Assembly: GCF_008087345.1 (NCBI RefSeq)
Contig: NZ_VHIB01000001.1
Coordinates: forward strand, 806,001 to 870,000
Direction of reading: 5' to 3'
DNA length: 64,000 bases
Source of the DNA: Nocardioides caldifontis
GTDB taxonomy: Bacteria; Actinomycetota; Actinomycetes; Propionibacteriales; Nocardioidaceae
Shown: positions 44,048 to 52,817 of the stretch, one piece after another
Numbering within the stretch: the first letter of the stretch is position 1
Layout: each line of letters opens with the position of its first letter
Position numbers and translations under genes: made by a program
The notes under the pieces: model-generated
What the model saw: only the letters and a program-made list of their open reading frames with translations
Database searches by the model: none
What the model was told of the DNA's origin: nothing

Positions 44048-44875
44048 GTGCCCGCCGCCTCCGACCCGCCCCACCAGGACGCGGACCCGGCACTCCCGGC
44101 CTGGCTCGAGCCGCTGCGCGAAGGTGCGCGCACCATCGCCGCGGAGGACCTGACCGCGTTCGTCCCGCCCACCGAGCCGCGGCCGCGCGAGGGCGCCGTG
44201 CTGGTGCTCTTCGGCGACGGACCCGAGGGTCCCGACGTGCTGCTGACCGAGCGCGCCCACACGATGCGCTCCCAGCCCGGCCAGGTCTCCTTCCCGGGCG
44301 GCTCCCTCGACCCCGGCGAGACCGCGGTCGAGGGCGCGCTGCGCGAGGCGCACGAGGAGACCGGGCTCGACCCCGACGGCGTCGACGTCTTCGCGGTGCT
44401 GCCGCGGCTCTGGCTGCCGCCCCGCAACTTCGCCGTCGCGCCGGTGCTCGGCTACTGGCACCACCCGAGCCCGATCGCGGTCACCAACCCGCGGGAGGTG
44501 CACGCGGTCTTCCGCGTCCCGATCGAGGAGCTGCTCGACCCGGCGAACCGGTTCACCGTCCGCCATCCCCTCGGGTGGAACGGCCCGGGCTGGATGATCG
44601 GCCCCGACCGCGACGTCCTCCTGTGGGGGTTCACCGCGGGCGTCATCAACGCGCTCTTCGACTACGTCGGGTGGACCCGCCCGTGGGACCGCTCGGTCGA
44701 GCGCCCGCTCCCCGAGCAGCACATCGACTGGAACCGGGTCGCCAGGCAGCTCGGCATCGAGGTGCCGGCCGGCGAGCAGTTCGACCCGGTCGCCGCCGGG
44801 CTGATCCCCGACCCCTACGACGCCGACGAGCCGCCCTCCGGGACGGTCGACGTCGACCGCGAGCACAAGCCATGA
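44048..44875 (+). CDS. NUDIX hydrolase, CoA pyrophosphatase-like (Rv3672c type)
   Basis: The 275-residue protein has a complete NUDIX box: G-x5-E-x7-REAHEETGL in GGSLDPGETAVEGALREAHE and on. The preceding TMRSQPGQVSFPGGS block is the CoA-pyrophosphatase signature. It ends in the marP start (ATGA overlap). The conserved order nth, tlpA-like, NUDIX, marP matches mycobacteria. Confidence 0.9.
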   Translation: MPAASDPPHQDADPALPAWLEPLREGARTIAAEDLTAFVPPTEPRPREGAVLVLFGDGPEGPDVLLTERAHTMRSQPGQVSFPGGSLDPGETAVEGALREAHEETGLDPDGVDVFAVLPRLWLPPRNFAVAPVLGYWHHPSPIAVTNPREVHAVFRVPIEELLDPANRFTVRHPLGWNGPGWMIGPDRDVLLWGFTAGVINALFDYVGWTRPWDRSVERPLPEQHIDWNRVARQLGIEVPAGEQFDPVAAGLIPDPYDADEPPSGTVDVDREHKP

Positions 44876-46044
44876 ACGGGCTCGACGTCATCCTCCTGGT
44901 GCTGCTCCTGGCGTACGCCGTCTCCGGCTACTGGCAGGGGTTCATCACCGGCGCCTTCGCGACCGGCGGGCTGCTGATCGGCGGGCTCCTCGGCATCTGG
45001 CTCTCGCCGCAGCTGCTCGGGGACGTCGAGCCCTCGGTCTGGGTCTCGCTCGGCGCGCTCTTCATCGTGCTCGTCGGGGCGTCGCTCGGCCAGGCGCTGC
45101 TGCAGCTGGTCGGCGCCCGGATCCGCGACCGCATCACCTGGCAGCCGGTCCGAGCGGTCGACGCCGTCGGGGGCGCCGCGCTCAGCGTCGTCGCGGTGCT
45201 GGTGGTGGCCTGGGCGCTCGGCGTCGCGGTGAGCGGTGCCCGGCTGCCCTGGGTCTCCGACCAGGTGCGCGACTCGCAGGTGCTGCGCCAGGTCAACGAC
45301 GTGATGCCGGCCCGTGCGGTGCAGGCGCTCGACTCGTTCAACCGGGTCGTCGGGTCGTCGTTCTTCCCGCGCTACCTCGAGCCGTTCGCGCCCGAGCGGA
45401 TCGTCCAGGTCGGGCCGCCGCCCCGCGGCATCGCGACCGACCCTCAGGTGCGCGCCGCGGCCGCGAGCGTGCTCAAGATCCACGGCGAGAACAATTGCGA
45501 CCAGGGGGTCGAGGGCACCGGCTTCCTCTACCAGCCCGACCGGATCATGACGAACGCCCACGTCGTCGCCGGGGTCGACCGGCCGCGGGTGCTCACCGAG
45601 GACGGCGAGGCCGAGGCGACCGTCGTCTACTACAACCCCGACATCGACGTGGCGGTGCTCGCCGTCGAGGACCTGGGGCTGCCCCACCTCTCCTTCGACC
45701 TCGGCGGGGAGGCGCCCGACCCGGGCGCGGTGCTCGGCTACCCCGAGGACGGCCCGTACGACGTGCAGGGCGCCCGGATCCGCGCCGAGCAGCGGCTCCG
45801 CAGCCCCGACATCTACGGCAACGGGACGGTCGTCCGCGAGGTGTTCTCCGTCCGCTCGACGATCCGGCCGGGGAACTCCGGCGGGCCGCTGGTGTCGCCG
45901 GAGGGGCGGGTGCTCGGCGTGGTGTTCGCCGCGTCGGTGAAGGACCGGTCGACCGGCTACGTCCTGACCGCGGAGCAGGTCGCCGGGGCGGCGGCCCAGG
46001 GGCGCGAGAACGACTCGGCGGTCGACACGCTCACCTGCACCTGA
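44872..46044 (+). CDS. marP: MarP-family membrane serine protease
   Basis: The 390-residue protein has four N-terminal membrane helices (residues 1-125; CvpA-like). A trypsin-like periplasmic protease follows with His230 (TNAHVV), Asp259 (NPDIDVAVL) and Ser336 (GNSGGPL). Cys209 and Cys389 match the pair that forms the activating disulfide in mycobacterial MarP. MarP protects mycobacteria from acid by cleaving the peptidoglycan hydrolase RipA. It overlaps the NUDIX stop. Confidence 0.93.
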   Translation: MNGLDVILLVLLLAYAVSGYWQGFITGAFATGGLLIGGLLGIWLSPQLLGDVEPSVWVSLGALFIVLVGASLGQALLQLVGARIRDRITWQPVRAVDAVGGAALSVVAVLVVAWALGVAVSGARLPWVSDQVRDSQVLRQVNDVMPARAVQALDSFNRVVGSSFFPRYLEPFAPERIVQVGPPPRGIATDPQVRAAAASVLKIHGENNCDQGVEGTGFLYQPDRIMTNAHVVAGVDRPRVLTEDGEAEATVVYYNPDIDVAVLAVEDLGLPHLSFDLGGEAPDPGAVLGYPEDGPYDVQGARIRAEQRLRSPDIYGNGTVVREVFSVRSTIRPGNSGGPLVSPEGRVLGVVFAASVKDRSTGYVLTAEQVAGAAAQGRENDSAVDTLTCT

Positions 46045-46047
46045 GGC

Positions 46048-46497
46048 TCACCGGTTGGTGAGCGCCCGCTTGGTCTCCTGCGCCTGGTGGATCGCCCGCT
46101 CGGGTGCGCGGACCTTGCGCACCGAGCGGTAGCCGACGAACCCCAGCACCCCGGCGAGCAGCGCGTAGAGCGCGAACACGATCAGGAAGCACCAGGCGAG
46201 GTGCATCCCGGTCATGTGCAGGAAGTAGGCGATCGCGACCGACAGCATGATCACGCCGAGCACCAGCACGAATCCGGCGGCGGCGAAGAGCCCGATGCCG
46301 AGCCCGCCGGCCTTGACGCTGACCTTGACCTCGGACTTGGCCAGCGCGATCTCGTGGCGGATCAGCGTCGAGACGTCGCGGCTCGCCGAGGCGACGAGCT
46401 GGCCGATCGAGGGCTCCTCCTCCGGTCCCTGCGGCCGCGCCGCGGCCGTGGCCCCGGTGCGCGTCACGGATGAGGCGGTGCTGGTCCGGTCGCTCAT
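46048..46497 (-). CDS. Phage-holin-family (DUF1469) membrane protein
   Basis: The 149-residue protein opens with a variable tail, then SIGQLVASASRDVSTLIRHE, LAKSEVKVSVKAGGLGIGL and two membrane helices. This is the actinobacterial holin superfamily III form (Rv3669 type). In this chromosomal setting it is a conserved membrane protein, not part of a prophage. It is convergent with marP, 3 nt apart. Confidence 0.85.
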   Translation of the reverse strand: MSDRTSTASSVTRTGATAAARPQGPEEEPSIGQLVASASRDVSTLIRHEIALAKSEVKVSVKAGGLGIGLFAAAGFVLVLGVIMLSVAIAYFLHMTGMHLAWCFLIVFALYALLAGVLGFVGYRSVRKVRAPERAIHQAQETKRALTNR

Positions 46498-46516
46498 GGG
46501 GTGAGCCTAGGGGACG

Positions 46517-47728
46517 TCAGCCGCGGCGGAACAACCTGTGCTCGGCGAGCCCGCGGGCATGGGTACGCCGGTGCAGCACCGCGGAGGCGAGCAGGGCGGC
46601 GACCACCGACGCCCCGAGGACCGCGGTCTTGGCGTGCTCGGCCTCCACCCCGTCGTACGACAGGTCGGCGACGAGCAGCGCGACGGTGAACCCGACACCG
46701 GCCAGCACCGCGACCCCGACGACGTCGCGCCAGTAGAGGTCGGGGTTGAGCTCGGCGCGGGTCAGCTTGGTGACGCCCCAGGCGCCGAGCATGACGCCGA
46801 TCGGCTTGCCCAGCACGAGCCCGGCGGCCACGCCGATCACGACCGGGTCGGTGAACAGGTCGGAGCCCAGCTCGACGGCGACGCCCGCCGACATCAGGGC
46901 GAAGAACGGGACCGCGACGCCGGCGGACAGCGGGGTGAGCGTGTGCTCGAGCCGCTCGGCCGGGCTCTTCCCCTCGCCCGGGTCGGGCTTGACGCGGGTG
47001 AGCAGCCCCATGGCGACGCCGGCGATCGTCGCGTGGATGCCGCTGTCGTGGGTGAACCACCAGATCGCGATCGACAGCGGGACGTACCAGAGCCACGACT
47101 CGCCGCGGTACTTCTGCAGCAGCGCGAAGACCACCAGCAGCCCCAGCGCGACCAGCAGCGCGTCGAGGTGGAGCTCGGAGGTGTAGAAGGCCGCGATGAT
47201 CACGATCACGACGAGGTCGTCGACGACGGCGAGGGTGAGCAGGAACGCGCGGAGGGAGCTGGGCAGCCGGCTGCCGACGACGGCGAGCACGGCGAGCGCG
47301 AAGGCGATGTCGGTCGCCGCCGGGATCGCCCAGCCGTGCAGCTTGCCGTCCTCGGCGACCGAGTTGACGGTGACGAAGATGATCGCCGGCACCGCGACGC
47401 CGGCGCACGCGGCGACGATCGGGACGAGCGCGTCGGCCGGCCGGCTCAGCGAGCCGACGACGAACTCGCGCTTGAGCTCGAGCCCGGCGACGTAGAAGAA
47501 GAGCGTGAGCGCTCCGTCAGCCGCCCAGTGCTCGACGTCGAGGGGGCCGATCTCGAGGTGGCGCAGCGACTCGTAGGCGTCACCCCAGGGCGAGTTGGCC
47601 CAGACCACCGCGACGACGGCGGCCACGAGGACGACGGCACCTCCGACGGTCTCCTGGCGGAGCAGCCTCCCGAGGAAGCTCTCCTCGTCGGAGGTGGAGG
47701 TGGGCAGGAACAGCCGCTTGTCGCTCAC
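46517..47728 (-). CDS. nhaA: Na+/H+ antiporter NhaA
   Basis: The 403-residue protein has 12 helices. The ion-binding Asp pair is in LAVVDDLVVIVIIAAFY near residue 180. The pH-sensing N terminus and LFFYVAGLELKREFVVGSL are present, as is the conserved PAATDIAFALAVLA. Length and motifs fit full NhaA. The upstream gap holds repeat copy C, so it is separate from acs. Confidence 0.95.
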   Translation of the reverse strand: MSDKRLFLPTSTSDEESFLGRLLRQETVGGAVVLVAAVVAVVWANSPWGDAYESLRHLEIGPLDVEHWAADGALTLFFYVAGLELKREFVVGSLSRPADALVPIVAACAGVAVPAIIFVTVNSVAEDGKLHGWAIPAATDIAFALAVLAVVGSRLPSSLRAFLLTLAVVDDLVVIVIIAAFYTSELHLDALLVALGLLVVFALLQKYRGESWLWYVPLSIAIWWFTHDSGIHATIAGVAMGLLTRVKPDPGEGKSPAERLEHTLTPLSAGVAVPFFALMSAGVAVELGSDLFTDPVVIGVAAGLVLGKPIGVMLGAWGVTKLTRAELNPDLYWRDVVGVAVLAGVGFTVALLVADLSYDGVEAEHAKTAVLGASVVAALLASAVLHRRTHARGLAEHRLFRRG

Positions 47729-47838
47729 AGGCGCCTTCCGGTGGCGGTAGGGGTCAGCTCACGCCGACCAGACTTCCCGGCACACCGTCGGCCACCCTAT
47801 CCACCCGGTGCTGCCCCCTGGGACGTGCGTGTGTGGTC

Positions 47839-47909
47839 GAGCCGCCCTTCGTGGCGCGCCACGAAGGGCGGCTCAACAGCAGCAGCCGCGCCACGAAGGG
47901 CGGCTCGAC
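47839..47909. repeat. Dispersed palindromic repeat family, copy C (full palindrome plus extra arm)
   Basis: A perfect 36-bp palindrome spans 47839-47874 (each arm GAGCCGCCCTTCGTGGCG), followed at 47887-47909 by a further right arm ending GGCTCGAC. It begins 6 nt past the acs stop on the minus strand, where it could serve as a terminator hairpin. Confidence 0.8.
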
Positions 47910-47914
47910 GGGGC

Positions 47915-49924
47915 TCAGCCCTCGTCGCCGGAGGAGGAGCCGGAGTCGATCCCCTTCGAGATCAGGTCCATCACCGTCGAGTCGGCCAGCGTCGTGACGT
48001 CGCCGACCTCGCGGTGCTCGGCCACGTCGCGGAGCAGGCGGCGCATGATCTTGCCGGAGCGGGTCTTCGGCAGCTCCGGTACGACCATGATCTGCCGCGG
48101 CTTCGCGATCGCGCCGATCTCCTTCTGCACGTGCTTGCGCAGCTCCTGGATCAGCGAGTCCGGGGCCTCCTCGCCCGACTCCAGCGCCGACTCGCGCAGG
48201 ATCACGAAGGCGCAGACGGCCTGGCCGGTCGTCTCGTCCTTGGCCCCCACGACCGCCGCCTCGGCGACCTTCGGGTGCGAGACGAGCGCCGACTCGATCT
48301 CGGTCGTGGACAACCGGTGGCCGGAGACGTTCATGACGTCGTCGACGCGGCCGAGCAGCCAGATGTCGCCGTCGTCGTCGAGCTTCGCGCCGTCACCGGC
48401 GAAGTACACGTCCTTGAACCGCGACCAGTAGGTGTCCTTGAACCGCTGGTCGTCGCCCCACAGCGTGCGCAGCATCGCCGGCCAGGGCTCGGTGAGCACC
48501 AGGTAGCCGCCACCGCCGTTGCCGACCGGCTGGCCCTCGTCGTTGACGACCTCGGCCGAGATGCCGGGCAGCGGGGTCATCGCCGAGCCGGGCTTGCCCG
48601 CAGTCACGCCGGGCAGCGGGCTGATCATGATCTGGCCGGTCTCGGTCTGCCACCAGGTGTCGACCACCGGGCAGCGGCCGCCGCCGATGGTCTCGCGGTA
48701 CCAGACGTAGGCCTCCGGGTTGATCGGCTCGCCCACCGAGCCGAGGATCCGCAGCTTCGACAGATCGAACTTCTGGGGGATCTCCGCGCCCTGCTTCATG
48801 AAGGTCCGGATCGCGGTGGGCGCGGTGTAGAAGATCGTGACGCCGTACTTCTCGCAGATCTCCCACCAGCGCCCCTTGTGCGGGGTGTCCGGGGTGCCCT
48901 CGTAGATCACCTGCGTCGCGCCGTTCGCGAGCGGGCCGTAGACCATGTAGGAGTGGCCGGTCACCCAGCCGACGTCGGCGGTGCACCAGTAGACGTCGGT
49001 CTCCGGCTTGAGGTCGAAGACCGCCCAGTGGGTGTACGACGTGCCGACGAGGTAGCCGCCGGTGGTGTGCAGGATCCCCTTCGGCTTGCCGGTCGTGCCG
49101 GAGGTGTACATGACGTAGAGCGGGTGCTCGGAATCGAACGCCTCGGGGGCGTGCTCGGACGAGGCGCCGTCGACGACGTCGTGCCACCAGACGTCGCGCC
49201 CCTCGGTCCACCCGACCTCCTCGCCCGTGCGCCGGACGACGAGCACCTTCTCGACGCTGAGCTCACCACTGGCCCCGACCTTCTCGCACGCCTCGTCGAC
49301 CGCGGGCTTGAGCGAGGAGGCCGCGCCCCGGCGGTAGCCGCCGTCGGCGGTGATGACGACCTTGGCGCCGCAGTCGGTGACCCGGCTGGCCAGCGCGTCC
49401 GCGGAGAACCCGCCGAAGACCACGGTGTGCGGGGCGCCGAGCCGCGCGCACGCGAGCATCGCGATGACGACCTCGGGGACCATCGGCATGTAGATCGCGA
49501 CGCGGTCGCCGGTCTTGACCCCGAGCTCGGTGAGCGCGTTGGCGGCCTTGCACACCTCGGTCTGCAGCTGGGCGTAGGTCAGGTCGCGGGTGTCGTCGTC
49601 GGGCTCGCCCACCCAGTGCAGCGCCACGCGGTCGCCGTTGCCGGCCTCGACGTGCCGGTCGACGCAGTTGTACGCCGCGTTGAGCCGGCCCCCGACGTAC
49701 CACTTGGCGAACGGCGGGTCCGACCAGTCGAGGACCTCGTCGAACGGCTGCTCCCAGTGGAGCCGCTCCGCCTGCTTCGCCCAGAACGCGAGCCGGTCCG
49801 CGGCCGCCTCCTCGTAGACCTCCGCCTTCACGTTCGCCGACGCCGCGAGCTCGGCGGGTGGCTCGAAGCGGCGCTCCTCGTGGAGCAGGTTGGCCAGCGA
49901 CTCCTGGTTCGTCGACTCCGACAC
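47915..49924 (-). CDS. acs: Acetyl-CoA synthetase
   Basis: Acs makes acetyl-CoA from acetate, ATP and CoA. The 669-residue protein has the AMP-loop YTSGTTGKPKGILHTTGGYL region, WWQTETGQIM, and the C-terminal PKTRSGKIMRRLL with the Lys that is acetylated for control. GTG 49924 has GGAGG upstream. A TAGGCT hexamer (49972-49977, minus) could be its -10. It is preceded by the ActP operon in the same direction but behind its own promoter. Confidence 0.97.
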   Translation of the reverse strand: MSESTNQESLANLLHEERRFEPPAELAASANVKAEVYEEAAADRLAFWAKQAERLHWEQPFDEVLDWSDPPFAKWYVGGRLNAAYNCVDRHVEAGNGDRVALHWVGEPDDDTRDLTYAQLQTEVCKAANALTELGVKTGDRVAIYMPMVPEVVIAMLACARLGAPHTVVFGGFSADALASRVTDCGAKVVITADGGYRRGAASSLKPAVDEACEKVGASGELSVEKVLVVRRTGEEVGWTEGRDVWWHDVVDGASSEHAPEAFDSEHPLYVMYTSGTTGKPKGILHTTGGYLVGTSYTHWAVFDLKPETDVYWCTADVGWVTGHSYMVYGPLANGATQVIYEGTPDTPHKGRWWEICEKYGVTIFYTAPTAIRTFMKQGAEIPQKFDLSKLRILGSVGEPINPEAYVWYRETIGGGRCPVVDTWWQTETGQIMISPLPGVTAGKPGSAMTPLPGISAEVVNDEGQPVGNGGGGYLVLTEPWPAMLRTLWGDDQRFKDTYWSRFKDVYFAGDGAKLDDDGDIWLLGRVDDVMNVSGHRLSTTEIESALVSHPKVAEAAVVGAKDETTGQAVCAFVILRESALESGEEAPDSLIQELRKHVQKEIGAIAKPRQIMVVPELPKTRSGKIMRRLLRDVAEHREVGDVTTLADSTVMDLISKGIDSGSSSGDEG

Positions 49925-50032
49925 GTACGCCTCCGTCTTCTCAGTGATCTGGGTCTCGCCCCCTGAGGGTCAGCCTAGGGATGTGGGGGTGAGGTGGGAC
50001 ACAGGGATGGGACCCGGCTCGGTCGCACAGGG

Positions 50033-50072
50033 CCGCGCGGCCACCGGGCTGGCAGGTCCGGTGGCCGCGCGG
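50033..50072 (-). terminator. Terminator of the ActP-type symporter operon
   Basis: A perfect 15-bp stem (50033-50047 with 50058-50072) encloses a 10-nt loop, starting 8 nt after the symporter stop. It separates symporter transcription from acs. Confidence 0.8.
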
Positions 50073-50079
50073 TGGTCCG

Positions 50080-51711
50080 TCAGTGCGAGACCGCGCCCTC
50101 GGCCCCCGCCCCGGTGAGCGAGCGGACCTCCAGCTCGTCGTACAGCTCCTCCGACTCCGGCTCCCGCGAGGTCACCGTGCCCAGCCAGCCGAAGAAGAAG
50201 CCGAGCGGGATGGAGACCAGCCCGGGGTTCTCCAGCGGGAACCAGCTGAAGTCGATGCCCTCGCCGAAGAGCGACAGGCTCGCCCCGGTCGCCGGGTCGA
50301 CCTTGCCGGAGACCACCGGCGAGAAGAAGACCAGGACGACGCTGGAGAGCAGGCCGCCGTAGATCGACCAGGTGGCGCCGCGGGTGTTGTACCGCCGCCA
50401 GAAGAGGTTGTAGATCAGCGACGGCAGGTTCGCGGACGCGGCCACGGCGAAGGCCAGCGCCACCAGGAACGCGATGTTGAGCTTCTGCGCCGGGATCGCC
50501 AGGGCGATCGCGATGCCACCGATGACGAACGCCGCGATCTTGGCGACCCGGACCTCCTCCTTCTCCGTCGCGGTGCCGCGCTTGAAGACGCTCGCGTAGA
50601 GGTCGTGGGCCACGCTGGAGGCACTGGTCAGCGTGAGCCCGGCGACGACGGCGAGGATGGTCGCGAACGCGACCGCCGAGATCAGCGCCAGCAGGACGGC
50701 GCCGCCGGTCGACCCCTCGCCGCCGCCGACCGCCTCGGCCAGGAGCGGGGAGGCCAGGTTGCCGCCGGATCCTGCGACCTCGTTGCCCTCGCTGGTGGTG
50801 TCGAGCATCGCGGCCGCACCGAAGCCGAGCGCCAGCGTCATCAGGTAGAACGCGCCGATCAGGCTGATCGCCCAGAACACCGACTTCCGGGCGTCCTTCG
50901 CGGTCGGCACGGTGTAGAAGCGGATCAGGATGTGCGGCAGCCCCGCGGTGCCGAGGACCAGCGCCAGCCCGAGGCTGATGAAGTCGATCTGCGCGGTCAG
51001 CGTGGCGCCGTACCGCAGGCCGGGCTCGAGGAACGCCTCGCCCTTGCCGGTGTTCTCGGCCGCCGCCCCCAGCAGCTCGGAGAGGTTGAAGCCGAACTCG
51101 GCCAGCACCAGGACCGTGATCAACAGCGTGCCGACCATGAGCAGCACCGCCTTGACGATCTGCACCCAGGTCGTGCCCTTCATCCCGCCGACGGTGACGT
51201 AGAAGACCATCAGCAGCCCGACGCCGACGATCACCATGTTCTTCAGCCAGCCGTCGTCGACGCCGAGCAGCAGCGCGACGAGGGAGCCCGCGCCGACCAT
51301 CTGCGCGAGCAGGTAGAAGATCGAGACGACCACGGTGGAGGTGGCCGCCGCGGTGCGGACCGGGCGCTGCCGCATCCGGTAGGCGAGCTGGTCGGCCATC
51401 GTGTAGCGGCCGGAGTTCCTCAGCAGCTCGGCGACGAGCAGCAGCGCGACGAGCCACGCGACGAGGAAGCCGATCGAGTAGAGGAACCCGTCGTAGCCGT
51501 AGAGCGCGATCGCACCCGAGATGCCGAGGAACGACGCGGCGGACATGTAGTCGCCGCTGATCGCGAGGCCGTTCTGGAAGCCGCTGAACGAGCGGCCGCC
51601 GGCGTAGTAGTTGGCGGTGCCCGCGGTCTGCCGGCTGGCCCAGATCGTGATGCCGACGGTGAGGGCGACGACGACGAGGAAGAGGACGGTGGTGAGGGTC
51701 TGGCTGCTCAT
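50080..51711 (-). CDS. actP: Cation:acetate symporter (SSS family, ActP type)
   Basis: The 543-residue protein has 13 membrane segments and begins MSSQTLTTVLFLVVVALTVG. AGGRSFSGFQNGLAISGDYM, a QMVGAGSLVALL helix, TAGLPHILIRFYTVP and the SAVAFATILAVVAGLTLTSA core are ActP features. It is coupled to the DUF485 gene by an ATGA overlap and lies upstream of acs, the standard acetate-uptake pairing. Confidence 0.92.
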   Translation of the reverse strand: MSSQTLTTVLFLVVVALTVGITIWASRQTAGTANYYAGGRSFSGFQNGLAISGDYMSAASFLGISGAIALYGYDGFLYSIGFLVAWLVALLLVAELLRNSGRYTMADQLAYRMRQRPVRTAAATSTVVVSIFYLLAQMVGAGSLVALLLGVDDGWLKNMVIVGVGLLMVFYVTVGGMKGTTWVQIVKAVLLMVGTLLITVLVLAEFGFNLSELLGAAAENTGKGEAFLEPGLRYGATLTAQIDFISLGLALVLGTAGLPHILIRFYTVPTAKDARKSVFWAISLIGAFYLMTLALGFGAAAMLDTTSEGNEVAGSGGNLASPLLAEAVGGGEGSTGGAVLLALISAVAFATILAVVAGLTLTSASSVAHDLYASVFKRGTATEKEEVRVAKIAAFVIGGIAIALAIPAQKLNIAFLVALAFAVAASANLPSLIYNLFWRRYNTRGATWSIYGGLLSSVVLVFFSPVVSGKVDPATGASLSLFGEGIDFSWFPLENPGLVSIPLGFFFGWLGTVTSREPESEELYDELEVRSLTGAGAEGAVSH

Positions 51712-52076
51712 CGGCGCGCTCCGTGGGAGCTCGAGCCGCCGACGGCCGAGCTGTCGTAGTCGGCCCGGAGCTTGTCGGCGAGCGGGTCGAGCGACTTGTT
51801 CGCGTGGGTGGCGTAGAGCCGGGCGATGAGGAAGGTCGAGGCGAACTGCAGCAGTCCGAAGACGAGCGCCACGTTGATGTTGCCGAACAGCTTGGTGCCC
51901 ATGAAGTCGCCGGCCCAGTTCGACATGACGACGTAGAGCAGGTACCAGCTCAGGAACGCGATGGTCCACGGGATCGCGAACCCGCGGTAGCGGCGGCGTA
52001 GGTCGTGGAACTCGGCAGTGGCGTGGAGGCGTTGGTACACCTCGTGCTTGGCCGCCTGGTCGGTCGTCTCGGACAC
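51708..52076 (-). CDS. DUF485 membrane protein, symporter partner
   Basis: The 122-residue protein has two membrane helices (AIPWTIAFLSWYLLYVVMS and LVFGLLQFASTFLIARLYA), the DUF485 signature arrangement. DUF485 proteins are nearly always encoded before ActP-type symporters. GTG 52076 has a GAGGGG-type site upstream; ATG 52103 would add 9 residues. Confidence 0.88.
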   Translation of the reverse strand: MSETTDQAAKHEVYQRLHATAEFHDLRRRYRGFAIPWTIAFLSWYLLYVVMSNWAGDFMGTKLFGNINVALVFGLLQFASTFLIARLYATHANKSLDPLADKLRADYDSSAVGGSSSHGARR

Positions 52077-52269
52077 GTCGTACCCCTCAGGTCGAGGCCG
52101 CACGGCGGAGCCCGGGGGTGCGCGCGGCCGGTCGTGTGATCGCCGTCACCGTAGGGACGCCGGCGTACGGCGGGGGAGGGGTGCGGGGCTCTGCCGCGGC
52201 AGGCGGAACGGCGGCGTCGGTGGACGGTCGGTCAGCCACGACGAGCGGTCTTCGTCACAGTTGGTTGCC

Positions 52270-52293
52270 CTATGCATGTAATCGACGCATAGT
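52270..52293 (+). promoter_or_regulatory. Operator dyad and -10 element of the MarR gene
   Basis: CTATGC and GCATAG form an inverted repeat with an 11-bp spacer (52270-52292). CATAGT (52288-52293) lies 6 nt before the MarR ATG and overlaps the right half. Binding here would block transcription, which fits self-repression. Confidence 0.5.
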
Positions 52294-52299
52294 TGTCGC

Positions 52300-52755
52300 A
52301 TGCATCAAAGTGCCCTGCTCGTCGCCGAGGTCGCCGACGAGACCGCCCCCCAGCAGGTGCTGCGCTCGCTGATGAGCGTCCAGGGGTGGTTCCGCGAGAC
52401 CACCCGCCAGGTGGCCCCCCACCACTCCGGCCCCGTGCTCGGGCTCCTCGTCCTGCTCGACCGCTGCGGCCCGCTCCGCGCCCGGGAGCTCGCCGAGATC
52501 TCCCGCGTCGACCCGTCGGTGATCAGCCGGCAGGTCGCGCAGCTCGTGGACGGCGGGCTCGTCGAGCGCGCCGCCGACCCGCACGACGGCCGCGCCCAGC
52601 TGCTCAGCCTGAGCGCGGAGGGCGCCACTCTCCTCGCCGCGACCCGCCAGGCGATGCTCGCCGTCGTCGAGTCGAGGCTCTCCGACTGGGACCCCGACGA
52701 GCTGCGCGCGTTCGCCGACCAGCTCGTGCGGCTGATCACCGACCTCTCGACCTAG
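52300..52755 (+). CDS. MarR-family regulator
   Basis: The 151-residue protein has a winged HTH: LRARELAEISRVDPSVISRQVAQLVDGG..., wing RAADPHDGRAQLLSLSAEG. It belongs to the MarR group that represses efflux genes. The MFS exporter follows 62 nt downstream, so the pair forms the common regulator-pump unit. Confidence 0.92.
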   Translation: MHQSALLVAEVADETAPQQVLRSLMSVQGWFRETTRQVAPHHSGPVLGLLVLLDRCGPLRARELAEISRVDPSVISRQVAQLVDGGLVERAADPHDGRAQLLSLSAEGATLLAATRQAMLAVVESRLSDWDPDELRAFADQLVRLITDLST

Positions 52756-52817
52756 CCCCGCGTCCGCACCTCCACCGCTGGGTACCACCGGCTGCCCACC
52801 CCTCACCGAAGGACACC

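Noticed and set aside
46048-46497. Prophage marked by a holin
   Set aside because: The gene is the conserved chromosomal Rv3669-type member next to marP. No other phage genes are present.
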